Part shown: positions 43,572 through 55,422 of the stretch, in pieces
Layout: each line of letters begins with the position of its first letter
Position numbering within the stretch: position 1 is the stretch's first letter
Assembly: GCA_001632425.1 (NCBI GenBank)
Contig: KV425619.1
Span: forward strand, 52,376-116,375
Direction: 5' to 3'
DNA from: Neolentinus lepideus HHB14362 ss-1
Taxonomy: Eukaryota; Basidiomycota; Agaricomycetes; Gloeophyllales; Gloeophyllaceae
Length of the DNA stretch: 64,000 bases
Notes under the pieces: model-generated
The model's input: only the letters and a program-made list of their open reading frames with translations
The model's database searches: none
What the model was told of the DNA's origin: nothing
Program-made: the position numbers and the translations under genes

Positions 43572-46500
43572 GGTTGGTGGGGGGATTCAGTAGAGTCCAT
43601 AGCCGCCGAAGACTTGTTTTATGCTGGACTGGTGTTAATAGGATTATCCTGATTTAAGTGCCACCGACGCTCAGGTTAGGGCTTTCCCGCATTAGAACGT
43701 TATTCCTTTTATTTGCAATAGGCACTTATCATCCTCCGATACTTGTCCCCTCTAATCATTCCGCTGTCCATTACATTTCGGTTCAGTGCACTATTAACAG
43801 GATATAACAACTAGCATTGAGGACTCGACCCTGGCAGCCCTGGATGCTCGACAGAAGGTAATTGCGGTGATGCTGCCTCTAATAGCTACGGCGACCCCAC
43901 GAACCCTCCAAAACATTCAACAGGCAGGGCTATCACGGGTATACAGTACTGTATAAGCGTTTGAGCCTTGAGCGCTATACCATGCTGTGTACGCGTGATC
44001 ACAATGACTGTGATGAACAAGTTTAGCATGAACAGCGGAGGATGAAAGGAACAGCCACATCGCTCTTTGCATGCATATCATGATCCATGTTTAGATCGAA
44101 GGTCATCGGGCTCCTAATGTGCTCATCTGTCTCCGTGACGCTTCGAGACATGAACCCTATTGGACCGTCCGATGCTCGGAGACATGCAGATAACAATGGA
44201 TATGGGGATACGTGGATCAATGAGTTTCCATAAATTCAGCTCTTTCTTTGAGCGCCACGTTAAATTGGCCTTCCGGTATTCGAAATTGCTGGGTCAGCGG
44301 CGTTTGTACTCGCTTAGATGAGAATGCACGGGTACATACGTCATGTCATTATCTCCGTTTTGTAACCTTACGCTCTACAGTTCTTGCCGTTCTTCTCATG
44401 ATACATAACACCGACCAAGATTAGGTTCAATCGTCTTCACGATATGTGCCTCCCACAGGCCTGTGCGACTCCATCGGACTGGAGACATCATACACGGTCA
44501 TAACGAACAGAGTCTTTGTGGAATGATTGGTCCGAACCAACGGTACCATATAATTATGAAAGCCGCAATTCATCTCCGCAACGGACCTGTCTGCGCCAGT
44601 GTTGGTATTTGTACTGGTCTTTGGTAGCAGAGCAGAAACCTACGTACCATCTGCCCGACAACGCTATGTAGCGTTGTCGTTCTAAGACTGATCAATCACT
44701 ATGTCTGGGACATGCACGGGTCTGAAGTGCCGACCACATGAGGTCCGCGTAAACCTTGGGTTATGCAAATTCTGTCAAGGAGACTCGTGGGCGGTGTCAC
44801 GGTTTGCTGGCTCTCACCGGCGAAGCCAACAGCCCATTGTACCCACGTTTACTCAGGGCTCCCGTAGCAGGTGAGTATGGCGTTGGTGTTTTCCCGTTTC
44901 TCGGACCTAGGTGTGGGTGTGGGATTGTGCCTGATAGGGCGGCTCCCAGTGCCTGTGTCCACCCTTCGAAAGCTGGCTCACACCTGTCTTCTTCTTCCTA
45001 ACGTCGTTGGATGCACGAGTGGTCTATTTTTTCCAGTGATCGCGACCTGATACAGATAGTACTTGTTGTGCCGAGATTAGTATGCTTCCCCCCTGGAATG
45101 ATAACCGCTCAAGAGGAATTCACCTTCAGTTGCGTAGCAGGATCTGACACTGACATCACGAAGATGCCCTTCTATATGCCTCGTCACCATTCCAGGATAC
45201 AAGAGACCTTTATGACGACGTGATCGCCAGGCATTCGTCACATCTATGCGTATGAAGATGTCAGAGCAATTACCGTTCCCGCGAAACCTCCTTTGGACGA
45301 TGTATATGCGTCAGACTCCATGCAAAGAACGAGAAGCTAGACAAATGGATTCATCATGCAGTGCGTGCCACTGAAAGGCGTGGACTTGTCGGAAGATAGA
45401 GATAGGAAAGGCGAGATTTTCGCTAAGGCGCCGGAGTGGAATTGGCTTGAGCAGTGATTGCGACATGCAGTGATATGGGCCTATGGCGTCTTCCTTCACT
45501 GGTCTGGTAGTCTTCTCCCCCACAGGCCCTGCCTACATCCCCGAGGCCGATTTGGATGTCGATGCGGGGTAATAAGCTAATCACATTGTGTAAGCACTTT
45601 TCGTAAGCGTTCGCGATAGTCTTTCTGTGATTGTAGAACTGGTGTCCGAGTTCCCTGATCTTTGGAGCCTTAATAGAGTTTGGAAAGTATGAGAAGTAGC
45701 GATGCTAGAAGAAATGGAGATTAGGTCAGAAGGGGTAGCAGAAGTAGTCCCAGCAATGTTGAACTGGGTATCTTCACAATTGTTCACCGCGGGCTTCGCT
45801 AGCAACAGTGCATACCTCTGCGGCTCTGCCCCTTGGCAAGGATCACTTTCCGCAGATTGTGATGGTACTTAATGGTATGTCTTGTCCATCCCTATCCAAA
45901 TGAACATCCCACTAACAGCATACCTCTTCGCCCTATTTGATCGTCGCCGCCGTCGATCGAGAGATCTTAACGTGTGTGGGTTTCTTTTCTAACTCGCCGT
46001 GCGAGCAGCAACAGCAGTCTATCCTATAAATCAGAGCGAACTTATCTCTAAACTTATCTCTACACTGCTGAGGTGTGTCATGCGTATCGGAAGGGGAAAC
46101 TGCTCGGCGTCAGCTGGAGTAGGACTTCATTACCCGATCTGTGATTTTGGACAGTGAAAAAGCAGCGAGAGCACACCATCAACAGTACGAATGGAGTCGA
46201 GTGCCTTGGAAGACATAGGAACGGCGGTGTGTGGTCCCATGCCCGTTAAGTGGAGAGCTGAAAGGAAACGCGATTCGTTACGCTCACGTGAAACACATGT
46301 CACGTCGTGTATTGTCACACGGCAGGGACCCAAATTTCGAGAACTGGACAAGTATATGCACTGAAGTGAGCTCGGGATCGAATAGGTTGTGCCCGAGCGT
46401 AGAACTACGAAATACAACGATCCATTTCACTTCCTCCGGCCACATCAGCCCGCGGGCCACTTCCGAGCTTGCGACCTCGTACCTCGATTCCGATAATGCT

Positions 46501-46573
46501 GTTATTAGTACACTATTAGTATACTTTAGACACCGAAAAAATATAGCATTTAGTAGATCCTCCAATACCCCCG
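43572..46573. other. Gene-poor stretch, possible gene relics
   Basis: About 3 kb with only short open frames. On the plus strand, 45,480-45,575 (FTGLVVFSPTGPAYIPEADL) and 45,790-45,870 (FASNSAYLCGSAPWQGSLS) have coding-like composition and may be remains of one gene, but frames and splice sites do not connect. A 137-codon plus frame at 46,231-46,644 overlaps the 3' end of the next gene and is probably chance. Confidence 0.4.
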
Positions 46574-47674
46574 CTACGGATGTTCGACCTGTACAACAAT
46601 TTTCTGGCCCTTTATCGGCAACCAGTGCGAGCAGTCGTCACTGACTGTGATCCTTAGATAGCCTGTACACTCCTTTCCTTGCTCGGCATCTGGCGGGCTA
46701 GGAGAGGATGAGAAGTAACCGACGAGCGTCTTGGCCTTCGACTTTGAGGACAAGGAGACGGCGGGGGGGGAGTGTGCTGTCGCACAGGTACACGGGAAGT
46801 GCGCACGGTAGATAAAGGACTTGCTGTCTATGACCGTACCTGTGGCGCTAAATATTGACATTTTAGCCAAGATATTCTGGTAGACGTAACTCGAGAAGGA
46901 TAGGATGAGGAAACTATGATCCCACCTAAACGCCCAGCTCTTCTTCCACTCCCTCTTCAACTCTTTGTACACTTTATGAGCACGGCGAACGTGGTCGGTC
47001 GTCGGGTTGGCAATAATAGAGTAAACGCCAGTGAATGCGACCGCTTTGAGCGCGGGGATGGTGCGGATAAGCATGGTGGAACTCTGGTAAGGAGTAGGGA
47101 TGGAGTCGTCGTGAGGCGGCGCATTGAAAGGGGCTTTGGTAATGGATGCGCCAAACTCGAGCTTGGGACGCTTCGTGATCTTCTTGGTAGTACTGAGATC
47201 TGTATTTGCCTCCCTTTTCACACCGGAAAGCGCCTTCTGTGTTTCTTCTGGCTCGTCTTCGATCTGCCAAAGCCTTGCAAACCCAGCCACCGATGACTCT
47301 TTCACCTCCAAAAGTGGTATTCTTCCAAAATCAGTTGGCAGCTTCAACGGAGCCATCTTAGTGACAGTCGAGCCGGAAGTAGGGGAGGCGGCAGCAGCAG
47401 CTCTCACGGCGCGGCGTATCCTCTTCTGTCGCTCCTTGTCGCGACACTTCTGGCACGTCTTGAAGACATCGGATGGAGAGATGCGAGGCTTGTGGCAGCC
47501 CGAGCACACCTTCATTGTCATAGACTGGCTTGTAGGAATAGCATTGAGTTTGGCAGGCGGTTTGGGGGTCTTAGACTGTAAACCTTTGGGAGTCTGGGGC
47601 TGGGACTTGAAAGTCTTCGACGGCACGGGCATTGGGAACGGACGAGGAGTGGAACTGGCTTTCAGCGCGTCCAT
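46574..47674 (-). CDS. Unknown protein with a Cys4 zinc-ribbon-like motif
   Basis: A single 366-codon frame with a good start and no need for introns. The N-terminus is Pro/Ser/Lys-rich. At about residue 57 lies CSGCHKPR...CQKCRDKERQKR, a CxxC-x13-CxxC pair followed by basic residues, the pattern of a small zinc-binding, possibly nucleic-acid-binding site. A basic patch (KKITKRPKLEF) suggests nuclear import. The C-terminal part (TLVGYFSSSPS, GYLRITVSDDCSHWLPIKGQKIVVQVEHP-type end) looks like a folded beta-rich domain. A fragment of the same C-terminal region occurs at 22,063-22,275. Function unknown. Confidence 0.7.
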   Translation of the reverse strand: MDALKASSTPRPFPMPVPSKTFKSQPQTPKGLQSKTPKPPAKLNAIPTSQSMTMKVCSGCHKPRISPSDVFKTCQKCRDKERQKRIRRAVRAAAAASPTSGSTVTKMAPLKLPTDFGRIPLLEVKESSVAGFARLWQIEDEPEETQKALSGVKREANTDLSTTKKITKRPKLEFGASITKAPFNAPPHDDSIPTPYQSSTMLIRTIPALKAVAFTGVYSIIANPTTDHVRRAHKVYKELKREWKKSWAFRWDHSFLILSFSSYVYQNILAKMSIFSATGTVIDSKSFIYRAHFPCTCATAHSPPAVSLSSKSKAKTLVGYFSSSPSPPDAEQGKECTGYLRITVSDDCSHWLPIKGQKIVVQVEHP

Positions 47675-47819
47675 GGTTGACCTGAACGCGTTGACGGATA
47701 ATGACGTGACGTGACAGAACGCGAGTCAACCTTACTTCATTACGACTGCGGTCACGCGGATTATAGTAGTACTAGCTAGCATTTCAGTGAGGTAGTAGCA
47801 GCTACAGTGTACACTCCCT
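47675..47819. promoter_or_regulatory. Short upstream region of the zinc-ribbon gene
   Basis: Short spacer between a minus-strand gene start and a plus-strand relic. No defined element recognised. Confidence 0.3.
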
Positions 47820-48243
47820 TTACAGGCTCCCTTGGATCTCTTCAACCTACTCCCATCTACACGGAAATTTTCTTACAATTTTTACACCAACCACATCGAG
47901 AAGCCTCTGCCTGACGGTGGGCTTGTTCCCAAGGTACATGTAACACAACAGTTATGTATGAAGCCCGACCGCTTATCCAACATGCAGTTTCGTTATAGCG
48001 GCCATTGGCTACACGTAAATCACCAAATTTCGGCGCATGGCAGCGTCCCTGGGTTCTGACCCAGATGTGGTATAACATTCATGAGTCGACTGACGCAAGT
48101 TCGAATTCTTTCAACTTCTGCTCCGACCAGATCGATCTCCCGCTCGACAAGTGTCAGTGTCGCTTATCGTACTTTTTCGATGCACACGCACATTCTCAAG
48201 TCAAACAGTCTTTGTCGTATTATCAGCAAGATCTCTCGGATGA
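47820..48243 (+). pseudogene. Relic related to the copia-disrupted gene at 27-33 kb
   Basis: LDLFNLLPSTRKFSYNFY and NHIEKPLPDGGLVPK align with FQLFHLPPSTWGITYDFF and KDIESPLPGGWACVR of the interrupted gene; after an intron-like gap, YSGHWLHVNHQIS aligns with HHVGNWLRLNNYVS. The match then continues only in another frame (AWQRPWVLTQMWYNIHES against VWQRHTLPILTWHVMMHL), so this copy has a frameshift. A further frame ends at 48,243. The upstream exon seen in the other copy is not found here. Confidence 0.5.
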
Positions 48244-48501
48244 CTAGCCAATAACCACAGGTCATCAGACCAATCACGTTGTGTACCCGCTTGTGTTTCC
48301 AGGTCTGACGTCTGTTAAGCAAGACGTATATAGTTCAGCCAGGAGCAGCTTGTCCTACCAGAAGACTGTCGCTTATCTGAACTACAAGATGCCTATCTAC
48401 CATGTCATCATCGTTATCTCAAACTCCCAGCTATTATTGTCCATGGACTTGCTTGGACGTACACGGCTCGATAATACATCTTTGGTTTTTCAACGACAGC
48501 C
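48244..48501. promoter_or_regulatory. Upstream region of the carboxylase gene
   Basis: About 260 bases between the relic and the carboxylase start codon. Contains pyrimidine-rich tracts and CAAT-like sequences, but no element I can name with confidence. Confidence 0.35.
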
Positions 48502-51500
48502 ATGGCACCAGAATACTCCAAACACAAGCTCCTAGTCGCCAATCGAGGAGAAATAGCCGTCCGTATCCTCCGCACAGCAAAACGACTTAGCATTCCGACA
48601 GTCAGCATCTATACACCGTCTGACGCCCTCTCCCCTCATGTGTCTCTTGCCGACGAGTCATACCCTATGCTTTCCCCTTTAGCTCCCCACGAAGCTTTGC
48701 CTGACGCTCAAGGTTATTTGGATACCCTTGCAATCGTGGATATATGCAAGAAGCAGGGAGTAACACTCGTGCATCCTGGGTATGGGTTCCTGTCAGAGAA
48801 TACGGGTTTCGCGAGGATGGTAAGGGAGAACGGGGCGACGTTCTTGGGACCTAGCGCCGAGATCGTCGAGATGATGGGATTAAAGCACGAGGCGCGAAGG
48901 AAGGCGATAGAGGCGGACGTACCGGTCGTACCGGGATCTGATGGGCTGGTCGCAAGCTTAGAAGACGCAGTGGAGTTAGCCATGGAGAAGATTGGATATC
49001 CAGTCATGTTGAAGAGTACTGCCGGAGGAGGAGGAATGGGAATTGTAGTATGCGAGAATGAGGCGGAATTGAGGAACAAATTCGAGCCCACAACGGCGCG
49101 GGCACAGGTGAGCCTCGCCTTCTCATGTAAGCGTAGACACTTCTCGTTCGAGATGTTAAGCATTCCAATTGATTGATCTAGGTGTTGTTCCATAACTCTG
49201 GAGTATTCATCGAAAAGTATTTCCCGGCAGCCAGGCATATTGAGGTTCAGGTATGCGCTCTCTTCAGTTTCGAGACATGTCCTACGGCCCCTCAGAGCCG
49301 CCGACGCAGGTTTTCGGCGACGGCCTAGGTCATGCCATCCATATGGGCGAACGTGAATGTAGCGTGCAGAGGCGGCACCAGAAGGTTATCGAGGAGACGC
49401 CGAGCCCGTTCATGGCGCAGTATCCAGGTACGCACTTCAGAATTTTTGTCCAGTACAACCACAGCGTTTCTGAACGAGTTATGATTTACTTTATCGTGGC
49501 GCAGGACTCAGGGAGCGCATGTGCGATGCGGCAGTACGCCTGTGCAAGGCAATCAAGTATGGGTCCGCCGGTGCGTCCTCTCTGCATTTGAAGTTATATT
49601 ACCAATCTAACTCGAGTTGCCAGGGACTGTCGAGTTTCTCGTGGACGACAAAACCGGCGAGTTCTTCTTTCTCGAGATGAATACCCGTTTGCAGGTCGAG
49701 CACCCTATTACCGAAGTGACGCGGCCCGGCCTCGACATCGTAGAGATGATGATTCGTCAAGGAATAGCTGAAAGTGAATCGAAAGAGCTGGAGCTGGAGA
49801 GTGAAGGCGTTCCCGCGGATGAAGGTACACACGCGATTGAGGCCCGGGCGTATTGTGAAAATCCTGCGGCGGGGTTCAAGCCTGCACCAGGGGTGTTGCA
49901 GTACGTTCAGTTGCCAGCAGTGGAAGGAAGAGACTGGCTGAGGATCGATGGATGGGTGAGTGTGTTCGCTTCTCGCGCCACCATTCTTCATCTAGACAGT
50001 CTTCTTTGGATTGCTGGCCTACAACGTTGATTCTAGATCTCTACTGGAACGACTGTAACGCCATTTTTCGATCCGCTCGTATGCAAAGTCATCGTTTCTG
50101 GATCGACTAGGGAGGAGGCCGTACAGCGGATGATCGGCGTTTTGGACGAGACAAAGATCATGGGACCCGCAAATAATATTCCGTATCTGAAAGCTATCTG
50201 CGAGAGTGATGTATTCAAGCGCGGAGACGCAACGACTAAGTTCCTAGATACCTTTGAGTTCGTGCCGAGGTAAGTGTTCATCGGAACGAGCCGTAGAGGT
50301 CCGGACTCACTTGATTGACATCAAAGAGCCATGGACGTCCTGTCTCCAGGACTTGACATGACTATTCAAGACTATCCCGGTCGTCTCCTCGGTCTAGGCA
50401 TCCCGCGCGGCGGACCTATGGACACGCTCGCTTTCCGTGCAGCCAATATTCTCGTCTCAAACCCGCCGGGGACGGAGGCATTCGAAATGCTCCCTCTTAC
50501 CACCTGCAGACTGATGTTTCATGTGCCTGCGGTTATTGCCGTGACGGGCGCGGACGTGGACGTGACAATAAATAGTATGAAGGTCGGAACGTGGGAGAAG
50601 GTGATAGTCCAAGGAGGTACGAAGGTTGTGATAGGCAGAAAGGGAGGCGCCCGAGAAGGCTGTAGAGTGTATATTGCAGTTAGAGGTGGTTTCCCACAGG
50701 TACCTGAGTATTTGGGGAGTAAGAGTACGTCAGCTGGAATGGGTGGTTACCAGGTACGCTCTCAATCTGTTTCTTACAAGTCACAGTGTAACGATTGTAA
50801 AGGGCCGGACCCTAGCAGCAGGAGATCATCTTGCCCTAGGCGAGTGTGGACCTAAGGAAGGAGAGGAGTTGGTTACCTTGCCGCCATCGCTGATACCCAG
50901 ATACCCGTTGAACTGGACCATCCACTGCCTCTCTGGTCCGCACGACTCCGAAGAATTCGTCACCAGTGAAGGTATCGAACGATTCTATGCGAACGATTGG
51001 AAAGTCAGTGCGTCGAGCAACCGGATGGGCATCCGACTCGAGGGACCTAAGATCCTTTGGTCGCGGTCGAATGGTGGAGAGGGCGGGAGTCATCCGAGTA
51101 ATGTGCACGACAACGGATATGCGCTGGGTACAGTGAATGTGAACGGCGACACGCCTGTCATATTGACGAGCGACGGGCCAGACATGGGTGGGTATATGTG
51201 CTTTTGCACAGTCGCGAGTGGGGATTATTGGAAGCTTGGACAGGTGAGGGCGGGAGACACAATCAGGTTTCGGAGGGTCACATTCCAGGAGGCCATGAGA
51301 TTGATAGATAGAGGTGTTCAATGGTTGGAGGCTGTGAAAAACCAGATGCTTGAATACAGCGCGGAGGAGCTGGTCAAGTTAGTCGAGGAGGAAGACAGGA
51401 AGGGTCCTATATTAAAGGTCATTGATGTTGTGGCCGAAACCGGCAGGCCACGAGTTGTGTTCCGTCAGGTGGGTTCATGTGTCGTGTACCGTGCAATGCT

Positions 51501-53158
51501 GATAGAAATCCTGTTAGGCCGGGGACGCAGCGATTTTAGTGGAGTATGGCGATCTTTACCTCGACCTAGCTCTGCGAGCACGCATCCACGCCTTTGAGAC
51601 TACCTCAAAAGAGAGACAACTCCCAGGCATATGGGCCTTTGGCCCATGTATCCGCTCCACAATTGTAACACAAACTTACATCTACATCTCAGCTGTCTTG
51701 ACATTCAATCTGGTGTAGGTTCGGTATGACCCCGCCGCGATCGCTCAGTCCAACCTGCTCTCCGCTCTTGTCGATGCGGAGCTTTCACTCCCGGATACGA
51801 TGGAATCAATGTCCTTCCCCGGACGCCGCATTACCTTCCCAATCGTCCTCGACGATAGATGGAATCGCGAGGCGCTGGAGCGGTATATGAAGTCCATCCG
51901 GGATCGGGCGGTGTACCTTCCGAGTAATATTGATTACCTTGCGAGAAATAACGGAGTGAAGAATGCAGAGGAGGCGTTGGTGCTGTTGACGCGGTCGGCT
52001 TATGTGCGTAACTGTCGAAACTCGTACGTGACGGGCTGTACCGACACGTCGTTTTCAGCTGGTGTTCGGTGTGGGCTTTTATCTTGCGTGTCCGTTCCTT
52101 GTACCGGTGGGTTTATACAACATCGATAACTTCCACGGAGTCTCAGGCGCTAGTAGGTGGACCCGCGTTGCCGCATCGTTGGGCAGAAGATGAATCCGTC
52201 ACGGACCTATACTCCACGCGTGAACAAATATTTGTTTCTCAAAAGCACTACTCACTAACTCGAATTATCAGGGCGCTATCGGCATAGCAGGCCTCGTAGC
52301 TGCCATATACCCGATGGAGTCCCCCGGCGGGTACCAGCTATACGGGCGTAGCTTGCCGGCATGGCAGACATGGGGCCGGGGCCAGGATTTCAGCCCGGCG
52401 AAGCCATGGCTACTTGAGCCTTTCGATCAGGTGGTTTTCGAGCCAGTTACGGAGGAGGATTACGTGGAGGTATTTGTTCCGAATATCCCTGAGGAGATAC
52501 GGAGGGCTGACAGTTTGAGGCAGATAGAGAAATTGTTCGATGCCGGCAGGTATAAGTTCAAGGTGGGTAATGCAGATGGCTGGGAACATATTCGCACATG
52601 ACACCTTGAGTAGGTGGAGCCTGCAACGTTCTCAATAGCGGAATACAACGCGTTCGTAAAGTCGGTCCAACCTGAGATCGAGGACTTCAGGCGCAGACAA
52701 GCGGAGGGAACCGCCGCCGAGGAGATAAAGTACATATCAATATCAGGTTGAGTTTATCGGAACTGATCGTCTGTCATTTTCACAGGGAAGCCAAGCTACT
52801 GGAGAAGTGGGAAATTGAGAAGGCGAAGGCTACGAGTTCTTCATCAGGCGAAGCTGTAACGGAAGGTTGGTGACTGCCTTGCCCTTCACCATGCCGGTAT
52901 TAACATTCAGCAGCTTCAGATGACACAGGAGAAGTTATTACCTCCTCACTCTCAGCCACCATCTGGAAGATTCATTGCAAGCCTGGCGACGTTGTTGAGT
53001 CACCGGAACAAGTCATGATGATTCTGGAGGCGATGAAGACGGAAATCAACATAGAGGCAGGAGAAGAGTGTGTCGGGAAGAAAGTGAAGGGCTTCGGCAG
53101 CGGAGTCAGGGAAGGCAAAGTAGTTAAGCCGGGAGATGTACTGGCCGTGCTGGAGTAG
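48502..53158 (+). CDS. Biotin carboxylase-KipA-KipI-biotinyl fusion (urea carboxylase / oxoprolinase-like)
   Basis: Sixteen exons close to 1261 residues: 48502-49107, 49182-49250, 49310-49427, 49505-49570, 49624-49955, 50037-50269, 50327-50753, 50803-51468, 51518-51664, 51719-52003, 52059-52106, 52157-52219, 52272-52562, 52614-52729, 52786-52865 and 52920-53158. Residues 1-450 are biotin carboxylase ([52 protein letters not shown]). Residues about 460-800 are the KipA/AHS2 (PxpC) domain ([44 protein letters not shown]). Residues about 830-1080 are KipI/AHS1 (PxpB) ([27 protein letters not shown]). The biotinyl domain at the end has [12 protein letters not shown], Lys being the biotin site. 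It lacks the amidase half of urea amidolyase. It may be a urea carboxylase-like enzyme or part of a 5-oxoprolinase with the PxpA-like protein at 17 kb. Confidence 0.93.
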
Positions 53159-53688
53159 CATCACAGCGGCTCGAAGGAATGAAAGATGAGTAATGGTAAA
53201 AGAAGGAGTTAGAAATCAGCCAAGGACGAATTTGTCCAATGTTTGACCTACGTCTTGTGCCAACGGTTCAGGACAGAATTATCGTAATTGGGACTCCCTA
53301 TTAACACGCAGTAGATTTTGTCACATGGATTGCTTTAATGCGCAGCGAAAATATGATAAATATGGAAATGATGGAAAGCCAGCCGACAAATGTGCTCCGC
53401 TCGATGCATACAAGCGTCAACTTCAACACTTGATTCCTTGTTCGTGCTGTTAGAGCAAAGCCTATTTACTTGGCCGCTAAATTTAGATCAGCACATGATG
53501 AGGAGGCCAAGATTACCTTGTTCAAAAATTTCGTGGAACTACCAGGCCTTAGCCGAACTGTCCATATGAACTTATCCCGACGGAGACACTCCAGAATTAT
53601 ACCACTCGTTTCCCATTAACCCATAAGATTGCGCATACAACTAACAAATACTAGCCATTACGCATAATTTAGATAGCGCGCCTGCCCT
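53159..53688. other. Convergent intergenic region
   Basis: 3' regions of the carboxylase and the RlpA-like gene. No gene seen. Confidence 0.5.
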
Positions 53689-54161
53689 CTATTCGTAATC
53701 CCAGGTAACCTGGATCCTCCCCTGGTCCAAGCTAGCAAGTCTCTGGAACGCTGCGGGAGACAAGTCGATGTCATTCGGCCCGCAGCCGGGGCACTCGTCT
53801 ACGACGGTCGCGTCAACAAACTGGCCGTTGTCTGCATCGTGATATAAGGGTCAACGAGAAACTGGGAGAAGTGGTGTCAGGAGAACGCACAGTGTACACC
53901 GATGTGCTGGTAACAGTGGCTTCCGCCGTTGTACTGAGCGGTCGAGAGCGCGACGATCAAGTCCGAGGACTTGGAGACGGCGCCGCAGGCGCCCTGGCCG
54001 GGGTAGAAGTACGTCGCTGTGGAGCTGCGTGTCAGTACGAGTAAGGGGAGCTTAGGGAGAGTGAAATGGGGCACACCGTCACCGCTGTAGCTGAAGAAAT
54101 TGGTAGTGGCAGCTTTCATGGCGGCCATAGCGGCGAGGACGCGTTGGTAGTCGATATACAT
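53689..54161 (-). CDS. RlpA-like double-psi beta-barrel protein
   Basis: Three exons on the minus strand close to 114 residues: 54161-54077, 54016-53900 and 53831-53689. ATYFYPGQGACGAVSKSSD, IVALSTAQYNGGSHC and VVDECPGCGPNDIDLSPAAF followed by GRIQVTWDYE are the hallmarks of the barwin/expansin-like fold, including four Cys that usually pair. These proteins are normally secreted and bind or loosen polysaccharide. Oddly, the predicted N-terminus (MYIDYQRVLAAMAAMKAATT) is not a good signal peptide; the family usually has one. An in-frame upstream extension exists but reads as 5' leader. The pseudogene at 63.1 kb preserves the same N-terminus, so it is probably genuine. Confidence 0.85.
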
Positions 54162-55422
54162 GATGATTAGAGTGTAGGGCGAGTAGAGAATAGAGTGCTT
54201 GAGTGCTTGAATAGCTGAGGAGCTTGGAATAAGGTTTTCAGCGGTGAACAGACAGCTTTTATAATGCAAAGGATTATGTACGGGACGCAGGCGATATCGT
54301 TTGGGGATATCGGGGCGAGGACGGAGGTTGGCTGGCTGAAACAACAGGGAATGAGACGTGTCGGGTACTGGTATGCAGCGAGACTAGCCGTCTGGAGAGC
54401 ATGAGACCTGACAATCAACAGTCGTAGGATGTGAGTGCCGTCAACTGGACTTGACAGACGCCGGTACGAAGAGAGAACGTTCGTTCATGCAGTTATTGTA
54501 ATCACGTCTTCTCTGCCAAGACATATAGAAGCTGTATAGAACAGGCTTGTTGAGCAATGTGCTAGAATACACCCCCCGCCCAACCCGAGGATGAGAGGGG
54601 TAGGCTTCAAAATTGGCTGTATCAGTCCTGAGAAGTAGTGAATTCGTCGCCTCCGGTGCAGATCATCACTAGCGTCTATCAAAGGCCGAGGGATACCACC
54701 AAAGTTCCGGAGGGCCTTTGATCACTTGGAAGAGAAAGCAACTCAAGAATAAACGGGACAAGAGGCTGCGCTCCGCTCGGAACAGAGAGGATGTTGGGCA
54801 ACTCCGGTATTTCAGGACCGATAGCGAATGGAAAAGAGAAATGACCGCGTTCGAAAGGCATCAGACAATCTATACAACGGTGAGCCTATGAAGGGAACTG
54901 CACCAACACACCAACGGCTGGTGAAGGATGAAAAGCCATATTTGAGGTCCGTGGACCTAAGAGCACTACATTTTTCACTGTCTTTGGAGTTCGCCACGGA
55001 TCTGACGCAAAAATGGCAAGTGCGAATGTCACAAAGTTTCTGATATATGGAGTGGTGACGCATATGAAAGATCCCAGTGCATTCTGAGTGAGGGGGACAG
55101 GATCTGAGAACGTTTGGTACCAGTCTTCGAGCGCAAGAGCGTCATGGGACGAGGCCGAGGAAAGGCCAGAGACCAAGATCATTTACTACTTGCAATATTC
55201 CGATTCAACAGGTGCAATACTGAGATGGCATATTAGTCCTGACAATTTGAGATGCTGTCTTCGCGATAGAATACAGTCAATCATGCAAGGAAGAGAACAT
55301 CTGAGGAGTATCGGCCGGCGCTTCAGCGTCCTTATAATGAATTCCCACGCTTTGAACGACTTGGAATTTAGTTTTATTTGCTCTGATGTGCTTTGACGAA
55401 GTCAAAGCTCGATAACCCATCG
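54162..55422. other. Intergenic, no supported gene
   Basis: Promoter side of the RlpA-like gene, with a TTTATAATG sequence about 100 bases upstream of its ATG (minus-strand complement near 54,255-54,265), followed by 1 kb with only short overlapping frames on both strands. Confidence 0.45.

Noticed and set aside
44756..45223. Possible small genes at 44.8-45.2 kb
   Set aside because: Single short frames with no recognisable motif, no splice chain and overlapping alternatives on the other strand.
48502..53158. Naming the carboxylase as urea amidolyase (DUR1,2)
   Set aside because: The amidase half is absent, and a PxpA-like partner is linked; a neutral name is safer.
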